A DNA stretch of 64,000 bases from an uncultured Candidatus Peregrinibacteria bacterium (GCA_937858825.1 CALMAI010000027.1:1-64000), one strand, 5' to 3'. Positions 53,316-61,657 are shown, counted from the first letter of the stretch. The notes: a model not told the origin generated them from the letters alone. Translations and numbers: made by a program.

Positions 53316-54515
53316 ATGATGACCGGCCGACAATCCTATCTGCGTTCTCTGCAAGCCAATATCTGGAAAATGTATCTATACCGGTCCTTCAGCTGGTTCA
53401 TGGTTATGTTGCCAATTCTGGTTCTGTTCTATCAGGAACAGGGATTAAGCATGTTCCAAATAGTCTCGCTGCAAGCCATTTTTTCGGTAACAGTACTTCT
53501 TACAGAGGTTCCTTCGGGCTACCTTGCCGATGTCATTGGGCGAAAAAAATCACTCATCATGGGGGCCATCCTGGCAGCAATAGGACTTGGCATCTACAGC
53601 ATTGCCAACGGTTTTGTAGAACTCCTTTTTGCAGAGGTCACACTGGGAATAGCTGCAGGATTCACATCTGGCGCAGATGCCGCCCTTCTCTACGATAGTC
53701 TTTTAGAACTCCAAAAAGAGGAGCAGTATCAAAAAATATTTGGGAAATACATGGCGATAGGCAATTTTGCCGAAGGTATAGCCAGCATTCTTGGTGGATT
53801 TTTGGCACTCATAAGCCTTCGTACTCCGGTAATAGCACAGGCATGCGTATACCTTCTGGCAATTCCGGTGGCCTTTTCGCTCAAAGAACCAGCAAAAAAG
53901 GTCTATCACATTGCTGAAGGAAACCTTAAAGAGATCCTTAACGCAGCCAAATACGCCCTTATTGAAAACAAAGAGGTAAAGTGGCTCCTACTCTTTGGAG
54001 CTTTCATCGGAACCTCCACCTTCACGGTCATCTGGTTTATCCAGCCCTACTGGAAAGAAATGAATATCCCACTCGAATATTTTGGCATACTCTGGGCCCT
54101 TTTGCAGTTCACCACTGGTGGATTTTCCATCATCGCCCACAAGTTTTCCAAAAAAATCCGCCTTCTCCATATCCTTACCTTCCTGGTTATTCTGGACATA
54201 GCCGCATTCATCGCCATTGGATTCTACCAGGCCCTTTGGGGAGCCCTCATTTTCTTCGTTTTCTACATGGTTCGCGGCATAAAAACTCCCATTCTTGACG
54301 ATGCCATGAACAAGCGAATCCCTTCACATCGCCGCGCCACCATTCTGTCTATTCAAAGCCTCTGCATGCGTTTAAGCTTCGCCATTATTGGACCTTTTAT
54401 AGGATGGATATCCGACGTTTACACCATGAGTCAGGCCTTTTACATGGCAGCAGCAATATTCCTGGTCCTTATTGGATCAACATTAATCGGACTCAAAAAA
54501 AATAAGGTCGTTTAG
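53316..54515 (+). CDS. MFS transporter
   Basis: 399 residues, about twelve membrane helices. The loop between TM2 and TM3 has GYLADVIGRKKSL, the MFS motif A, and the second half repeats the fold with RIPSHRRATILSIQSL. It starts shortly after the pilin terminator. The substrate is unknown; drug or metabolite efflux is usual for this subfamily. Ends 3 bases before a convergent small membrane gene. Confidence 0.85.
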   Translation: MMTGRQSYLRSLQANIWKMYLYRSFSWFMVMLPILVLFYQEQGLSMFQIVSLQAIFSVTVLLTEVPSGYLADVIGRKKSLIMGAILAAIGLGIYSIANGFVELLFAEVTLGIAAGFTSGADAALLYDSLLELQKEEQYQKIFGKYMAIGNFAEGIASILGGFLALISLRTPVIAQACVYLLAIPVAFSLKEPAKKVYHIAEGNLKEILNAAKYALIENKEVKWLLLFGAFIGTSTFTVIWFIQPYWKEMNIPLEYFGILWALLQFTTGGFSIIAHKFSKKIRLLHILTFLVILDIAAFIAIGFYQALWGALIFFVFYMVRGIKTPILDDAMNKRIPSHRRATILSIQSLCMRLSFAIIGPFIGWISDVYTMSQAFYMAAAIFLVLIGSTLIGLKKNKVV

Positions 54516-54518
54516 ACC

Positions 54519-54752
54519 CTATTCGTCTTCTTCAATAATGTACGCTGGCAGTTTTCCGCCACTCATCAGCCACATCATAATGGCAATACCAAGAAAAACC
54601 ACACTGATGACGATATAGCCAAACAGCCCTAATTCACCTTGTTCTGGACTAAAAAACTCCAAATAGGTAATAAAAATCCACAACAAAACAAACATTGGCA
54701 TCATAATCCAACGAATCCATTTTGGGAGAAAAACTTTTTTCGTCTTTTTCAT
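54519..54752 (-). CDS. Small two-TM membrane protein
   Basis: 77 residues from ATG 54752; a longer frame would run into tRNA-Pro. Basic start MKKTKKVFLPKWIRW, two hydrophobic helices (MMPMFVLLWIFITYLEFF and LFGYIVISVVFLGIAIMMWL), and an acidic tail IIEEDE. No family recognised. It lies 14 bases after tRNA-Pro in the same direction and may be cotranscribed with it. Confidence 0.6.
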   Translation of the reverse strand: MKKTKKVFLPKWIRWIMMPMFVLLWIFITYLEFFSPEQGELGLFGYIVISVVFLGIAIMMWLMSGGKLPAYIIEEDE

Positions 54753-54766
54753 GAATAATGTGTAAA

Positions 54767-54843
54767 TGGTCGGGGTGAGAGGGCTCGAACCTCCGACCTC
54801 ACGGTCCCAAACCGTGCGCGCTAGCCAACTGCGCCACACCCCG
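54767..54843 (-). tRNA. tRNA-Pro (TGG)
   Basis: A 77-base cloverleaf with encoded CCA. Acceptor CGGGGTG pairs with CACCCCG, and anticodon loop TTTGGGA gives TGG. Confidence 0.97.
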
Positions 54844-54863
54844 AAATCAAATTTGCTTCAGTA

Positions 54864-54892
54864 ATTTAAAGGCATTGAAGCCTCAAAGTCAA
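54864..54892 (-). promoter_or_regulatory. Promoter of tRNA-Pro
   Basis: Minus strand TTGACT (54892-54887), 17-bp spacer, TTAAAT (54869-54864). It overlaps the divergent promoter of the PRC-barrel gene. Confidence 0.55.
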
Positions 54893-54904
54893 TGCCGCTA
54901 TACT
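54875..54904 (+). promoter_or_regulatory. Promoter of the PRC-barrel gene, leaderless start
   Basis: TTGAAG (54875-54880), 18-bp spacer, TATACT (54899-54904). The ATG at 54911 is 7 bases after the -10, so the mRNA would start at or next to the start codon. Confidence 0.6.
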
Positions 54905-54910
54905 GCGTAT

Positions 54911-55423
54911 ATGGAAAAATACTATCGCCAAACCATTGGTTTACCCGTGATTTCGCATTCCAGACAGCTGCTTTCACGGGTTCGGGATGTGATTATAGAC
55001 ACCGATAAAGGTAAAATTGTTGGTTTTTTTATGATGGGAGGATCAAATCGCGTTATCGCCCCAATCGACATCCTTGAATGGAACAGCGTCATCATGATTA
55101 ATGACCAGGAAGACATTATTGAACCGGATGAGGTTCATACTATCCGTGAGGCACTAAAAAAAGACACCACAATCTTCAAAAAAAAGGTCTACACCAAAAG
55201 TGGTGACTACCTGGGAAAAGTGCTCGATTTTGGCATGAATAGTCAGCTCTATGAACTCACAGTCATCATCGTTTCAAAAACCTTTCTCAGCCTCTTTTTC
55301 TGGGATAAAAAGATCATCTCCTCTAAAGACATTATCCGCATCAAACCGGACCGGATCATCGTTAAAGACCTGGTACAAACCGTTCCAATGGAAAAATTCC
55401 AGGTCGACATGGCATCGCCCTAG
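54911..55423 (+). CDS. PRC-barrel domain protein
   Basis: 170 residues from ATG 54911. Two PRC-barrel-like beta domains: one begins GLPVISHSRQLLSRVRDVII, the second is KKKVYTKSGDYLGKVLDFGM. PRC barrels occur in RimM and in photosynthetic reaction-centre H subunits and mediate contacts with RNA or proteins. A stand-alone pair is common in CPR and Gram-positive bacteria with no settled role. Confidence 0.8.
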   Translation: MEKYYRQTIGLPVISHSRQLLSRVRDVIIDTDKGKIVGFFMMGGSNRVIAPIDILEWNSVIMINDQEDIIEPDEVHTIREALKKDTTIFKKKVYTKSGDYLGKVLDFGMNSQLYELTVIIVSKTFLSLFFWDKKIISSKDIIRIKPDRIIVKDLVQTVPMEKFQVDMASP

Positions 55424-55440
55424 AGTGGACAACTGTCTGT

Positions 55441-55947
55441 CTACTCATCATCTTCCGCAATAACACGCCATTTGTCGTGTCCCACAATCTCATCCTGAAG
55501 AGCATACATACGTGTTCGATCGTATTTGGTTTCATGATCAAAGCCAAATACATGCAAAAGTCCGTGAATAAACAAATATGTCGACTCATCTCTTGGTGAA
55601 ATCCCATGCTCTTTGGCCTGTTTATGAGCTGTATCAACAGAGATAAAAATCTCTCCCACCATATCTTCACCAGGAAAAGGGCTTTCCTCAAAGTAGCTGA
55701 GAGAAATCACATCAGTGGGTTTATCCATATCACGATAATTTCGATTCAGCTGCTGAATCTCCTGATCGCTCACAAAAAACGCTTTTACCACGCCTCCATG
55801 CATCTTCTTTGCCAGTTCCCCATCTTTCTTTAAGACCTGAAGAGCTTTTTGATAAATTGGATCCAAGTCACCTTCAACAAGGTCGCACTCATGACAACGT
55901 TGATTCACCTCCAATGTAAACGGTTTATCTTCGTGGTCTTTATGCAT
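55441..55947 (-). CDS. ybeY: Endoribonuclease YbeY
   Basis: 168 residues from ATG 55947, which places it 4 bases after the SLH gene. The zinc motif is HGLLHVFGFDHE (H-x3-H-x5-H), and TDVISLSYFEE is the second family block. YbeY acts in 16S rRNA 3' maturation and ribosome quality control. Confidence 0.93.
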   Translation of the reverse strand: MHKDHEDKPFTLEVNQRCHECDLVEGDLDPIYQKALQVLKKDGELAKKMHGGVVKAFFVSDQEIQQLNRNYRDMDKPTDVISLSYFEESPFPGEDMVGEIFISVDTAHKQAKEHGISPRDESTYLFIHGLLHVFGFDHETKYDRTRMYALQDEIVGHDKWRVIAEDDE

Positions 55948-55951
55948 AAAA

Positions 55952-56707
55952 TTAAGCTCCGGGATTACGAATAGCAAATGCCTGGCTCTGAAGCTGATCA
56001 TCAATGCCCTTAGAAGCCATTTGAGCCTTTTGAATCATTTCATTGAGTTCACCAACGGTAATAATCTCATCAGGCCGGAAATAGTCAATTTTGGGGGTTA
56101 TACCATGTTCGAATGCAAAGTTCAGATAGCGGTTATACCACCAGTTCTCTTCATATGTGAGAGCTTCATCCAGATATGGTGTTGAATGAACCGTTTCCTC
56201 TTCAGAAACCTCAAAGCGTTCTTCCCAGTCCATAAGGTCAGAAGCACCCAAAACAATCTTCAAAGCCTGAATACGAGACATCACGATTTCCGGACGAAAA
56301 GGAGTGTCTTCCTCCTGCAAGTAGCCATGCACTAACCCAAGCATAGATGCCACATTAATATCGTGGTAAAAACGAGAATTTGGAGTTACATCCGGATACA
56401 GGCTTAAGAACGGCTCAAAAGCAATACCATCAAAGTCGGACATAGCCGAAAAAACAAAGAAACACTCATCCAGGTGGTTTTGGCAGGATGTTAGAAAGGA
56501 TGATTCCCGCTCTGCAAGCTGAAAAGAGGTAACGATAGTCGATACCACCTCTCCGCGTGTTAATAAACGGGACTCATATTCATGGTTTGGATTTCGTATA
56601 GCAGCAAAAGCTCTTTGCTGTGAAAAAAGCAGCAGCACAAAGGCGGCAGCCAGGGAGAACAACAGGTAACGATTCCCACCAATACGTCGACGTATACTTC
56701 GATTCAA
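55952..56707 (-). CDS. Exported SLH-like domain protein
   Basis: 251 residues from a TTG start; no ATG lies near the N-terminus. The basic start and the stretch LLFSLAAAFVLLLF form a signal peptide ending near AFAA. The mature part has SLH-like segments (LTRGEVVSTIVTSFQ, MSRIQALKIVLGASDLM, YNRYLNFAFEHGI). It is likely anchored to the wall like the surface protein at the start of the window. It is divergent from the HTH gene and shares the intergenic GTCGAC sites. Confidence 0.75.
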   Translation of the reverse strand: MNRSIRRRIGGNRYLLFSLAAAFVLLLFSQQRAFAAIRNPNHEYESRLLTRGEVVSTIVTSFQLAERESSFLTSCQNHLDECFFVFSAMSDFDGIAFEPFLSLYPDVTPNSRFYHDINVASMLGLVHGYLQEEDTPFRPEIVMSRIQALKIVLGASDLMDWEERFEVSEEETVHSTPYLDEALTYEENWWYNRYLNFAFEHGITPKIDYFRPDEIITVGELNEMIQKAQMASKGIDDQLQSQAFAIRNPGA

Positions 56708-56736
56708 GAGTTTTCCGATTAAAGAGCTTAACTTTA

Positions 56737-56764
56737 ATTATATGGATTTCGATCATGAAGTAAA
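56737..56764 (-). promoter_or_regulatory. Promoter of the SLH-ybeY operon
   Basis: Minus strand TTTACT (56764-56759), 16-bp spacer, perfect TATAAT (56742-56737), 30 bases before the TTG start. Confidence 0.6.
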
Positions 56765-56797
56765 GGGACTTCAGGACAAATACTCCTTATCAGTCTT

Positions 56798-57188
56798 GTC
56801 GACATCGAGTCGACAGTGGACAGAAGGAAGAGACTTGAAGCTAGACATTTGTCGACATGCTGTCTACAATGTCGATAAGTTTGTCGACTCGATGTCGACG
56901 TAGTGTCAGTAGACAATGTATTTATGGCAGAAAATTTTCAAACAGACAGAAAAGCGGCTGCAAAACTGCTAAATGTGTCAGTCAGGACAGTAGACAGGTA
57001 CATTGCTTCAAATAGATTGTCTATTCAGCGTCGAGACAATAGAATTTGGCTTTCAAAAAAGGATATAGTTGAATTTAGGGATGGTCGACAAGTGGACACG
57101 TCTGATGTTGATATGTCTATAGACGTCGATAGTCAAAGTAGTGTAGACAGAAGCACCGCGGGTGTCGACTCATTGTCGACACCCGCGG
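56798..57188 (+). promoter_or_regulatory. Array of paired GTCGAC/GTCTAC sites in and around the HTH gene
   Basis: GTCGAC occurs at 56798, 56809, 56851, 56883, 56894, 57084, 57164 and 57175, and GTCTAC/GTAGAC at 56862, 56909, 56990 and 57143. Four pairs (56798/56809, 56851/56862, 56883/56894, 57164/57175) have starts exactly 11 bp apart, one helical turn. The last pair lies in a 33-bp perfect inverted repeat (57156-57188) inside the coding sequence. Confidence 0.85.
56842..56870 (+). promoter_or_regulatory. Promoter of the HTH gene with operator in the spacer
   Basis: TAGACA (56842-56847), 17-bp spacer, TACAAT (56865-56870). The spacer contains GTCGAC and overlaps GTCTAC, so the protein binding these sites would block its own promoter. 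Confidence 0.7.
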
Positions 57189-57544
57189 AAAAAATTTCCG
57201 CAAACAAAAAAGCACGTTCGGCATCCACCATTTATAAAAAACTCTACGAACAAACCCATGAAGAACTCAAAAACGCACAAAAACGCCTGGAAGGTGCCAA
57301 CTACCGAGTCGGACAACTGGAATCACTCGTAAAAGAGAGCGTCCCGCTTCTGGACCATCAACGCCTCCTTGGTGAAGAAAAGGCAGAAAGATTCCAATTG
57401 GAAGAAGAGGTGGAAACCCTCCGTGACAAAATGGAACGGATGAAAACAAAGATCAAAGAAGAGACCTTCAGTCGAAAAGCTTATCTGATAGCACTTTTTA
57501 TCATCCTGCTCCTCCAGCCGCTCTGGCTACTCCTTCTCCGCTAA
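56924..57544 (+). CDS. Membrane-anchored HTH DNA-binding protein with coiled coil
   Basis: 206 residues from ATG 56924. A MerR/excisionase-like HTH occupies ~8-50 (AAAKLLNVSVRTVDRYIASN and RIWLSKKDIVEF). A Ser/Asp-rich linker (~55-100) and coiled coil (~105-180) follow, and a C-terminal membrane helix (AYLIALFIILLLQPLWLLLL) ends the protein. It would bind DNA while tethered to the membrane, a layout recalling chromosome- or plasmid-anchoring proteins such as RacA, though without sequence similarity that I can see. It is surrounded by, and contains, its likely binding sites. Confidence 0.75.
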   Translation: MAENFQTDRKAAAKLLNVSVRTVDRYIASNRLSIQRRDNRIWLSKKDIVEFRDGRQVDTSDVDMSIDVDSQSSVDRSTAGVDSLSTPAEKISANKKARSASTIYKKLYEQTHEELKNAQKRLEGANYRVGQLESLVKESVPLLDHQRLLGEEKAERFQLEEEVETLRDKMERMKTKIKEETFSRKAYLIALFIILLLQPLWLLLLR

Positions 57545-58084
57545 TTACTGGATCAACTCAATCGGAATAATATCCAGCTCTAATTTCGGATGCTCCTCTT
57601 CACGAAGAAGAAAAGGATAGTTTTGAATCCATGAATTATCTGGAAAGACTGGAGCAGGATCAAATGATCCTTGAAGCCAAACAATAGGCTTCGGATCCTC
57701 TTTTTCAGAAACAGGAAGATCAAAGTGCAGACCCAAGTCTTGAGAAGAATCAAAATGGCTCACAGGAACCTCTTTATCAACTTCAACAATTTCAGGTTCG
57801 GCCTCACATATACCTCCTTCATTATTAACATCGCCACCGAATGAAGAGTCAGGGCAAACTTGAGCAACCTGATTGGCTGTTGAAGTTTGAACCTCATGAG
57901 CATTGAGCGCCAATCCAAGCATAGTCCCACCACAAAGTATCATCCCATTTCTAAATCGAGACCCGTTTTCAAGCCTGGCCTGACTTCGTGTAAGATTATC
58001 AATAACTTTCTGCTGCTCATTTACCTGAGCTTTAAGATCATCAAATTGATCAGTAAGTCCATGATTACGGTAGGGGCTATTCAT
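57545..58084 (-). CDS. Hypothetical coiled-coil single-TM protein
   Basis: 179 residues. A short coiled coil (~10-40) precedes one hydrophobic helix (GMILCGGTMLGLALNA, ~47-62), then an acidic, Pro-rich outer part with two Cys (VCPDSS, ICEAEP). No family recognised. It abuts the HTH gene tail-to-tail without a spacer; similar architecture (coiled coil plus membrane helix) suggests a related location at the membrane. Confidence 0.55.
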   Translation of the reverse strand: MNSPYRNHGLTDQFDDLKAQVNEQQKVIDNLTRSQARLENGSRFRNGMILCGGTMLGLALNAHEVQTSTANQVAQVCPDSSFGGDVNNEGGICEAEPEIVEVDKEVPVSHFDSSQDLGLHFDLPVSEKEDPKPIVWLQGSFDPAPVFPDNSWIQNYPFLLREEEHPKLELDIIPIELIQ

Positions 58085-58154
58085 AGATTCTTTTTAAGTT
58101 ACAACGATTAAGAATATCGCGCCTTTTAATAATTTTGTCAAAAAAGAGCTGTTG

Positions 58155-58802
58155 CTACAAAACTTTCTCCATGGTCACAACATCTCTTTGTTCAACCACA
58201 ACTTCCACACCATTCACGGAACGTTGTAGCCGCTCAATAATTCCTTCTGATTGAATAAGAGCATTTTCCAGAACCGCCCTCTCTCCAATTGCCTCAATAG
58301 TGTAAGGCTCGTTCAGAATTACAGAATTAACCATAATCTGACCGCTTGGAATAGTATCAAATCCAGTAGTTTTATTCGTTAATCGGATTGAATTTACACT
58401 CACTGCCTCTGCCCCGGCAGAAAGAAGTTCATTGACCATATCGGTGAGCCACAAAGCCTGAATATCACCAGAAATCTGAACATGAACACCAGGACCGGAA
58501 ACATCAATCTTTCCGGTAAGTGCTTCATACTGGTCAATTTCTTCACGAACACTTTCCAGAGCATCTTGATTGTTCGAAACCTTCACCAGCTGGTCCTCCA
58601 GATCATCAATCTCATCACGCAATTGATCGTTGGTGTCCTTCAAAATCTGAATTTCACGAAAAACATCTGAGCGATTGTTCCGATTAATCACATCGCTCAC
58701 ATCTTCGAAGGATCGGGCCTGCAGGACAATCAAAAATCCTAATAGTACCGCTGTCAAAAGCATGGATACCTCTCTCTTTTTAATGTTATGCAATTGATTC
58801 AT
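58155..58802 (-). CDS. DUF881 family membrane-anchored protein
   Basis: 215 residues. One N-terminal membrane helix (VSMLLTAVLLGFLIVLQA), a coiled coil (~45-90), then the DUF881 domain with SGPGVHVQISGD and AEAVSVNSIRLTNKT. DUF881 genes are often linked to division and wall genes in Gram-positives; their role is unsettled. It lies 2 bases after a paralogue. Confidence 0.85.
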   Translation of the reverse strand: MNQLHNIKKREVSMLLTAVLLGFLIVLQARSFEDVSDVINRNNRSDVFREIQILKDTNDQLRDEIDDLEDQLVKVSNNQDALESVREEIDQYEALTGKIDVSGPGVHVQISGDIQALWLTDMVNELLSAGAEAVSVNSIRLTNKTTGFDTIPSGQIMVNSVILNEPYTIEAIGERAVLENALIQSEGIIERLQRSVNGVEVVVEQRDVVTMEKVL

Positions 58803-58804
58803 GC

Positions 58805-59557
58805 TTACTGATTGGTTACATCAACTTCAGAAATATATTGTGAGCTTAAATTTCCACTATATTCAGGAATTAAAATTCCTTCTTTACTCTGTGCCATAAA
58901 CTGAATATTCAAATCTTTGGTTCGTTTTGCCAGATCGGGAAGAGCCGTTGGATCATTGAGCCGCTGCATAACGACTTCAGGATCACCAAGCGCGGAGACC
59001 GTAAACGGTGGAAGAAGATGGAAATTATTCACCAGAATAGTATTTCCAACCGAAGAAATAGAGGTAGTGGCAATCACTCGTTGACCATTAATAGAAATAG
59101 CCTGAACCCGGGCTGTTCGCAGAATATTCACAATATCCCTCAAGTCCGAAGCATGAACCAGCGACTGGCTGACAGTATCGGGATTGTCACGATTCACAAA
59201 AATTCCATCATCAATAACAATTTCAACACCCGGCCCCCGCAGCGAAGTAAGGCCAATCTCTTCCTTTAAAGCCTTCAATGTTTCCAGGTTAGCCGATTGA
59301 ATCGAAGCTTCAGCTCTTTCTTGAGCCTCAGAAATTTCTGTCCGCAGCCCTATAATCTTTGACTTCAAAAGGCCTTGATCATCAACATAGCCATCAATCA
59401 GATCCTTTTGAGCACGCAACTCATCACTCAAAAATGTGGATGAAGGAATAGAGCTTTGAAACTGAACCGTTAAAAGAGCCCCAATAAAAAGCCCGGTCAC
59501 AACAAAAACCGCGCTCAACTTCCAATCTTTTTTAAATTGTTGCTCCTGTTTTTCCAT
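58805..59557 (-). CDS. DUF881 family membrane-anchored protein, paralogue
   Basis: 250 residues from ATG 59557. One membrane helix (LSAVFVVTGLFIGALLTV), coiled coil (~50-110), DUF881 domain with RGPGVEIVIDDG and VQAISINGQRVIATTSIS. It and the gene at 58155 arose by duplication and are cotranscribed; they may form a hetero-oligomer. The start is 63 bases from the divergent murI. Confidence 0.85.
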   Translation of the reverse strand: MEKQEQQFKKDWKLSAVFVVTGLFIGALLTVQFQSSIPSSTFLSDELRAQKDLIDGYVDDQGLLKSKIIGLRTEISEAQERAEASIQSANLETLKALKEEIGLTSLRGPGVEIVIDDGIFVNRDNPDTVSQSLVHASDLRDIVNILRTARVQAISINGQRVIATTSISSVGNTILVNNFHLLPPFTVSALGDPEVVMQRLNDPTALPDLAKRTKDLNIQFMAQSKEGILIPEYSGNLSSQYISEVDVTNQ

Positions 59558-59620
59558 ACCACTTTTATACAGCATGCAGGGAGAATTGTCATTCTGTTAG
59601 CAACTGACTATACTCCAATC

Positions 59621-60445
59621 ATGATTGGAGTATTTGATTCCGGCTACGGCGGGCTGACTATCCTGAAAGAGTTTCTGCGGGAACTCCCTGAATATGACTA
59701 TACATATTTAGGCGATAACGCCCGCGCACCCTACGGTAACCGTAGTCATGAAGCGGTAAAGTCGTTTGCTGAAGAAGGGATTCGATACCTTTTTAGTAAA
59801 GGATGTATCCTGATTATTATTGCTTGCAACACTGCATCCTCGCAGGTTTTGAGAGAGCTGCAGGAGGAGTATCTGCGTACACCGAAAGTCACAGACCGGA
59901 AAATCCTTGGTGTCATTAAGCCATTGGCTGAAAAATCAGCAAAAATAACAGCAAAAAAACGAATTGGAGTAGTCGGAACCCGGGCAACTGTGCAGGCAAA
60001 AAGCTACGATCATGAACTACAATCCCTGGACTCGACTATTCAGGTGTACAGTCAGGACTGCCCATTATTGGTGCCACTGGTTGAAGAGGGATGGAGCCAC
60101 AAGCCGGAAGGTCGCATGATCCTCAAAAAATATCTTCGGCCACTCAAAAGTGCGAACGTCGACACCCTTATTTTGGGATGCACGCACTATCCTTTCCTTA
60201 TCAAAGATTTTCGACAGATCATGGGGAAGGGCGTGAATATACCCCACCCGGGGGAGGTTGTCGCAGCGTCGCTCAAAGACTATCTTCAAAGGCACCCGGA
60301 AATTGAACAACTGCTCTCTAAAAAGGGAGAACGCCATTTTCTCACAACTGACGATCCAGTTCGATTTAAAGAGGTTGGTGATCGTTTTATGAAAACGGAT
60401 CTCAAAAATATTCAAAAAGTTGATATCACGAAAACGACGAAATGA
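59621..60445 (+). CDS. murI: Glutamate racemase
   Basis: 274 residues from ATG 59621 (MIGVFDSGYGGLTILKEFLR); the longer frame overlaps the divergent gene. The two catalytic Cys lie in IIACNTASS and LGCTHYPF. It makes D-glutamate for the peptidoglycan stem, the substrate of MurD coded at 38177. Its stop overlaps the next start (ATGA), so they are coupled. Confidence 0.95.
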   Translation: MIGVFDSGYGGLTILKEFLRELPEYDYTYLGDNARAPYGNRSHEAVKSFAEEGIRYLFSKGCILIIIACNTASSQVLRELQEEYLRTPKVTDRKILGVIKPLAEKSAKITAKKRIGVVGTRATVQAKSYDHELQSLDSTIQVYSQDCPLLVPLVEEGWSHKPEGRMILKKYLRPLKSANVDTLILGCTHYPFLIKDFRQIMGKGVNIPHPGEVVAASLKDYLQRHPEIEQLLSKKGERHFLTTDDPVRFKEVGDRFMKTDLKNIQKVDITKTTK

Positions 60446-61599
60446 ACGTAAAAACCAAAATTTTTTCGGCCATCCTCTTAGTCACCTTTCTTGTAGCGCT
60501 TGTGTACGATGCGCAAATTGTCCAGTTTGTCGAAAGTCAGCGAAACGAAACCCTTAATCGTATCATGTACCTGCTCACAGATTTGGGACTCTTTTTTATT
60601 CTGAGTGGACTAGCCACCTACCTCATTTACAAACGTCGCTACACCGAGCTCTTGCTCATGGCAGCGGCAGCGCTACTTTCATTGGAAACAGCATACATCC
60701 TCAAAAAACTTTTTCAGGTACCCAGGCCAGACAACATTGCCGTGCAACAACTAACACACGCAACAGGATGGGCATTCCCAAGTATCCATGCGGCAATCGT
60801 TTTGTCGCTCGCTCCCTTTATGAAAAGAACATTAGAGTCAAAACCAATAAGAGGCACAATACTGGCACTCCTCATTCTGATAGCTGTCAGCCGCATGTAT
60901 CTGGGGGTCCACTACCTCAGCGATATTATTTTTGGAGGATTTTTAGGATACATCTTGGCACTAACACTTATTTATCTGGAGCAGCGCTATCAAATAGCTG
61001 AGCGTTTCATTTATCACCTGCAAAGTAAGCGCGAAGTTCGTCGCCAATCAGCCCATCTGACCACGGGACTTCTCATTATTTTGCTCGTAAAACTCAACAT
61101 CCTTAATACAGCAATTCTTGGTGCCATTTTGGCTGTAGGAGGGATCCTTTCTCTTATATCCCGCTACACAAAAATTCCCATTGTTTATCAAATTCTCCGC
61201 ACGTTCGAACGCCCAAAACAGATGAAAACTTTCCCAGGGAAGGGATCATTCTTTCTTGTTATGGGATCTTTTTTGGCATTAATCCTTTTCCCGGAACCCA
61301 TTGCGCTGGCATCTATCGCCATCATGGCTATTGGAGACTCTCTCACCACTCTGATTGGCGTTTACTTCGGGCACATCAAAAGTCCAACCAACAATCTGAA
61401 ACATTTAGAAGGTACAGCTTTAGCCATCATTGCCGGGACAGTTGCTGCTTTTAACTTTGTCTCTTTCGAAAAAGCCTTTATTGGAGCATTTGTCGCTATG
61501 CTTTTTGAAGCCCTTACGATCCGCCACATCGACAGAATTATCGATGATAATCTCCTCATTCCGATTATTGCCGGACTCACCATGACACTCATCCTGTAG
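60442..61599 (+). CDS. PAP2 phosphatase fused to dolichol/phytol-kinase-like CTP transferase
   Basis: 385 residues, highly hydrophobic. The first half is PAP2: KKLFQVPRP, PSIHAAI and SRMYLGVHYLSDIIFGG are the three phosphatase motifs. The second half (~200-385) resembles the Dgk1/SEC59/VTE5 kinases that use CTP: FPGKGSFF, MAIGDSLTTLIGVYFG and LEGTALAI. One protein thus holds both a lipid pyrophosphate phosphatase and a lipid kinase, which could recycle undecaprenol to undecaprenyl phosphate for wall synthesis (inference). Coupled to murI. Confidence 0.85.
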   Translation: MNVKTKIFSAILLVTFLVALVYDAQIVQFVESQRNETLNRIMYLLTDLGLFFILSGLATYLIYKRRYTELLLMAAAALLSLETAYILKKLFQVPRPDNIAVQQLTHATGWAFPSIHAAIVLSLAPFMKRTLESKPIRGTILALLILIAVSRMYLGVHYLSDIIFGGFLGYILALTLIYLEQRYQIAERFIYHLQSKREVRRQSAHLTTGLLIILLVKLNILNTAILGAILAVGGILSLISRYTKIPIVYQILRTFERPKQMKTFPGKGSFFLVMGSFLALILFPEPIALASIAIMAIGDSLTTLIGVYFGHIKSPTNNLKHLEGTALAIIAGTVAAFNFVSFEKAFIGAFVAMLFEALTIRHIDRIIDDNLLIPIIAGLTMTLIL

Positions 61600-61602
61600 A
61601 AA

Positions 61603-61630
61603 TTGACGGGATATTATAAAATGATATTAT
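61603..61630 (+). promoter_or_regulatory. Promoter of the gene at 61658
   Basis: TTGACG (61603-61608), 16-bp spacer, TATTAT (61625-61630); leader of about 20 bases. Confidence 0.6.
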
Positions 61631-61657
61631 GGTTAGCCTGTCAACAAATAAGAAAGT

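Noticed and set aside
56798-57188. CRISPR-like array
   Set aside because: The repeats are 6-bp palindromes 11 bp apart, not 25-40-bp repeats with unique spacers; no cas genes are near.
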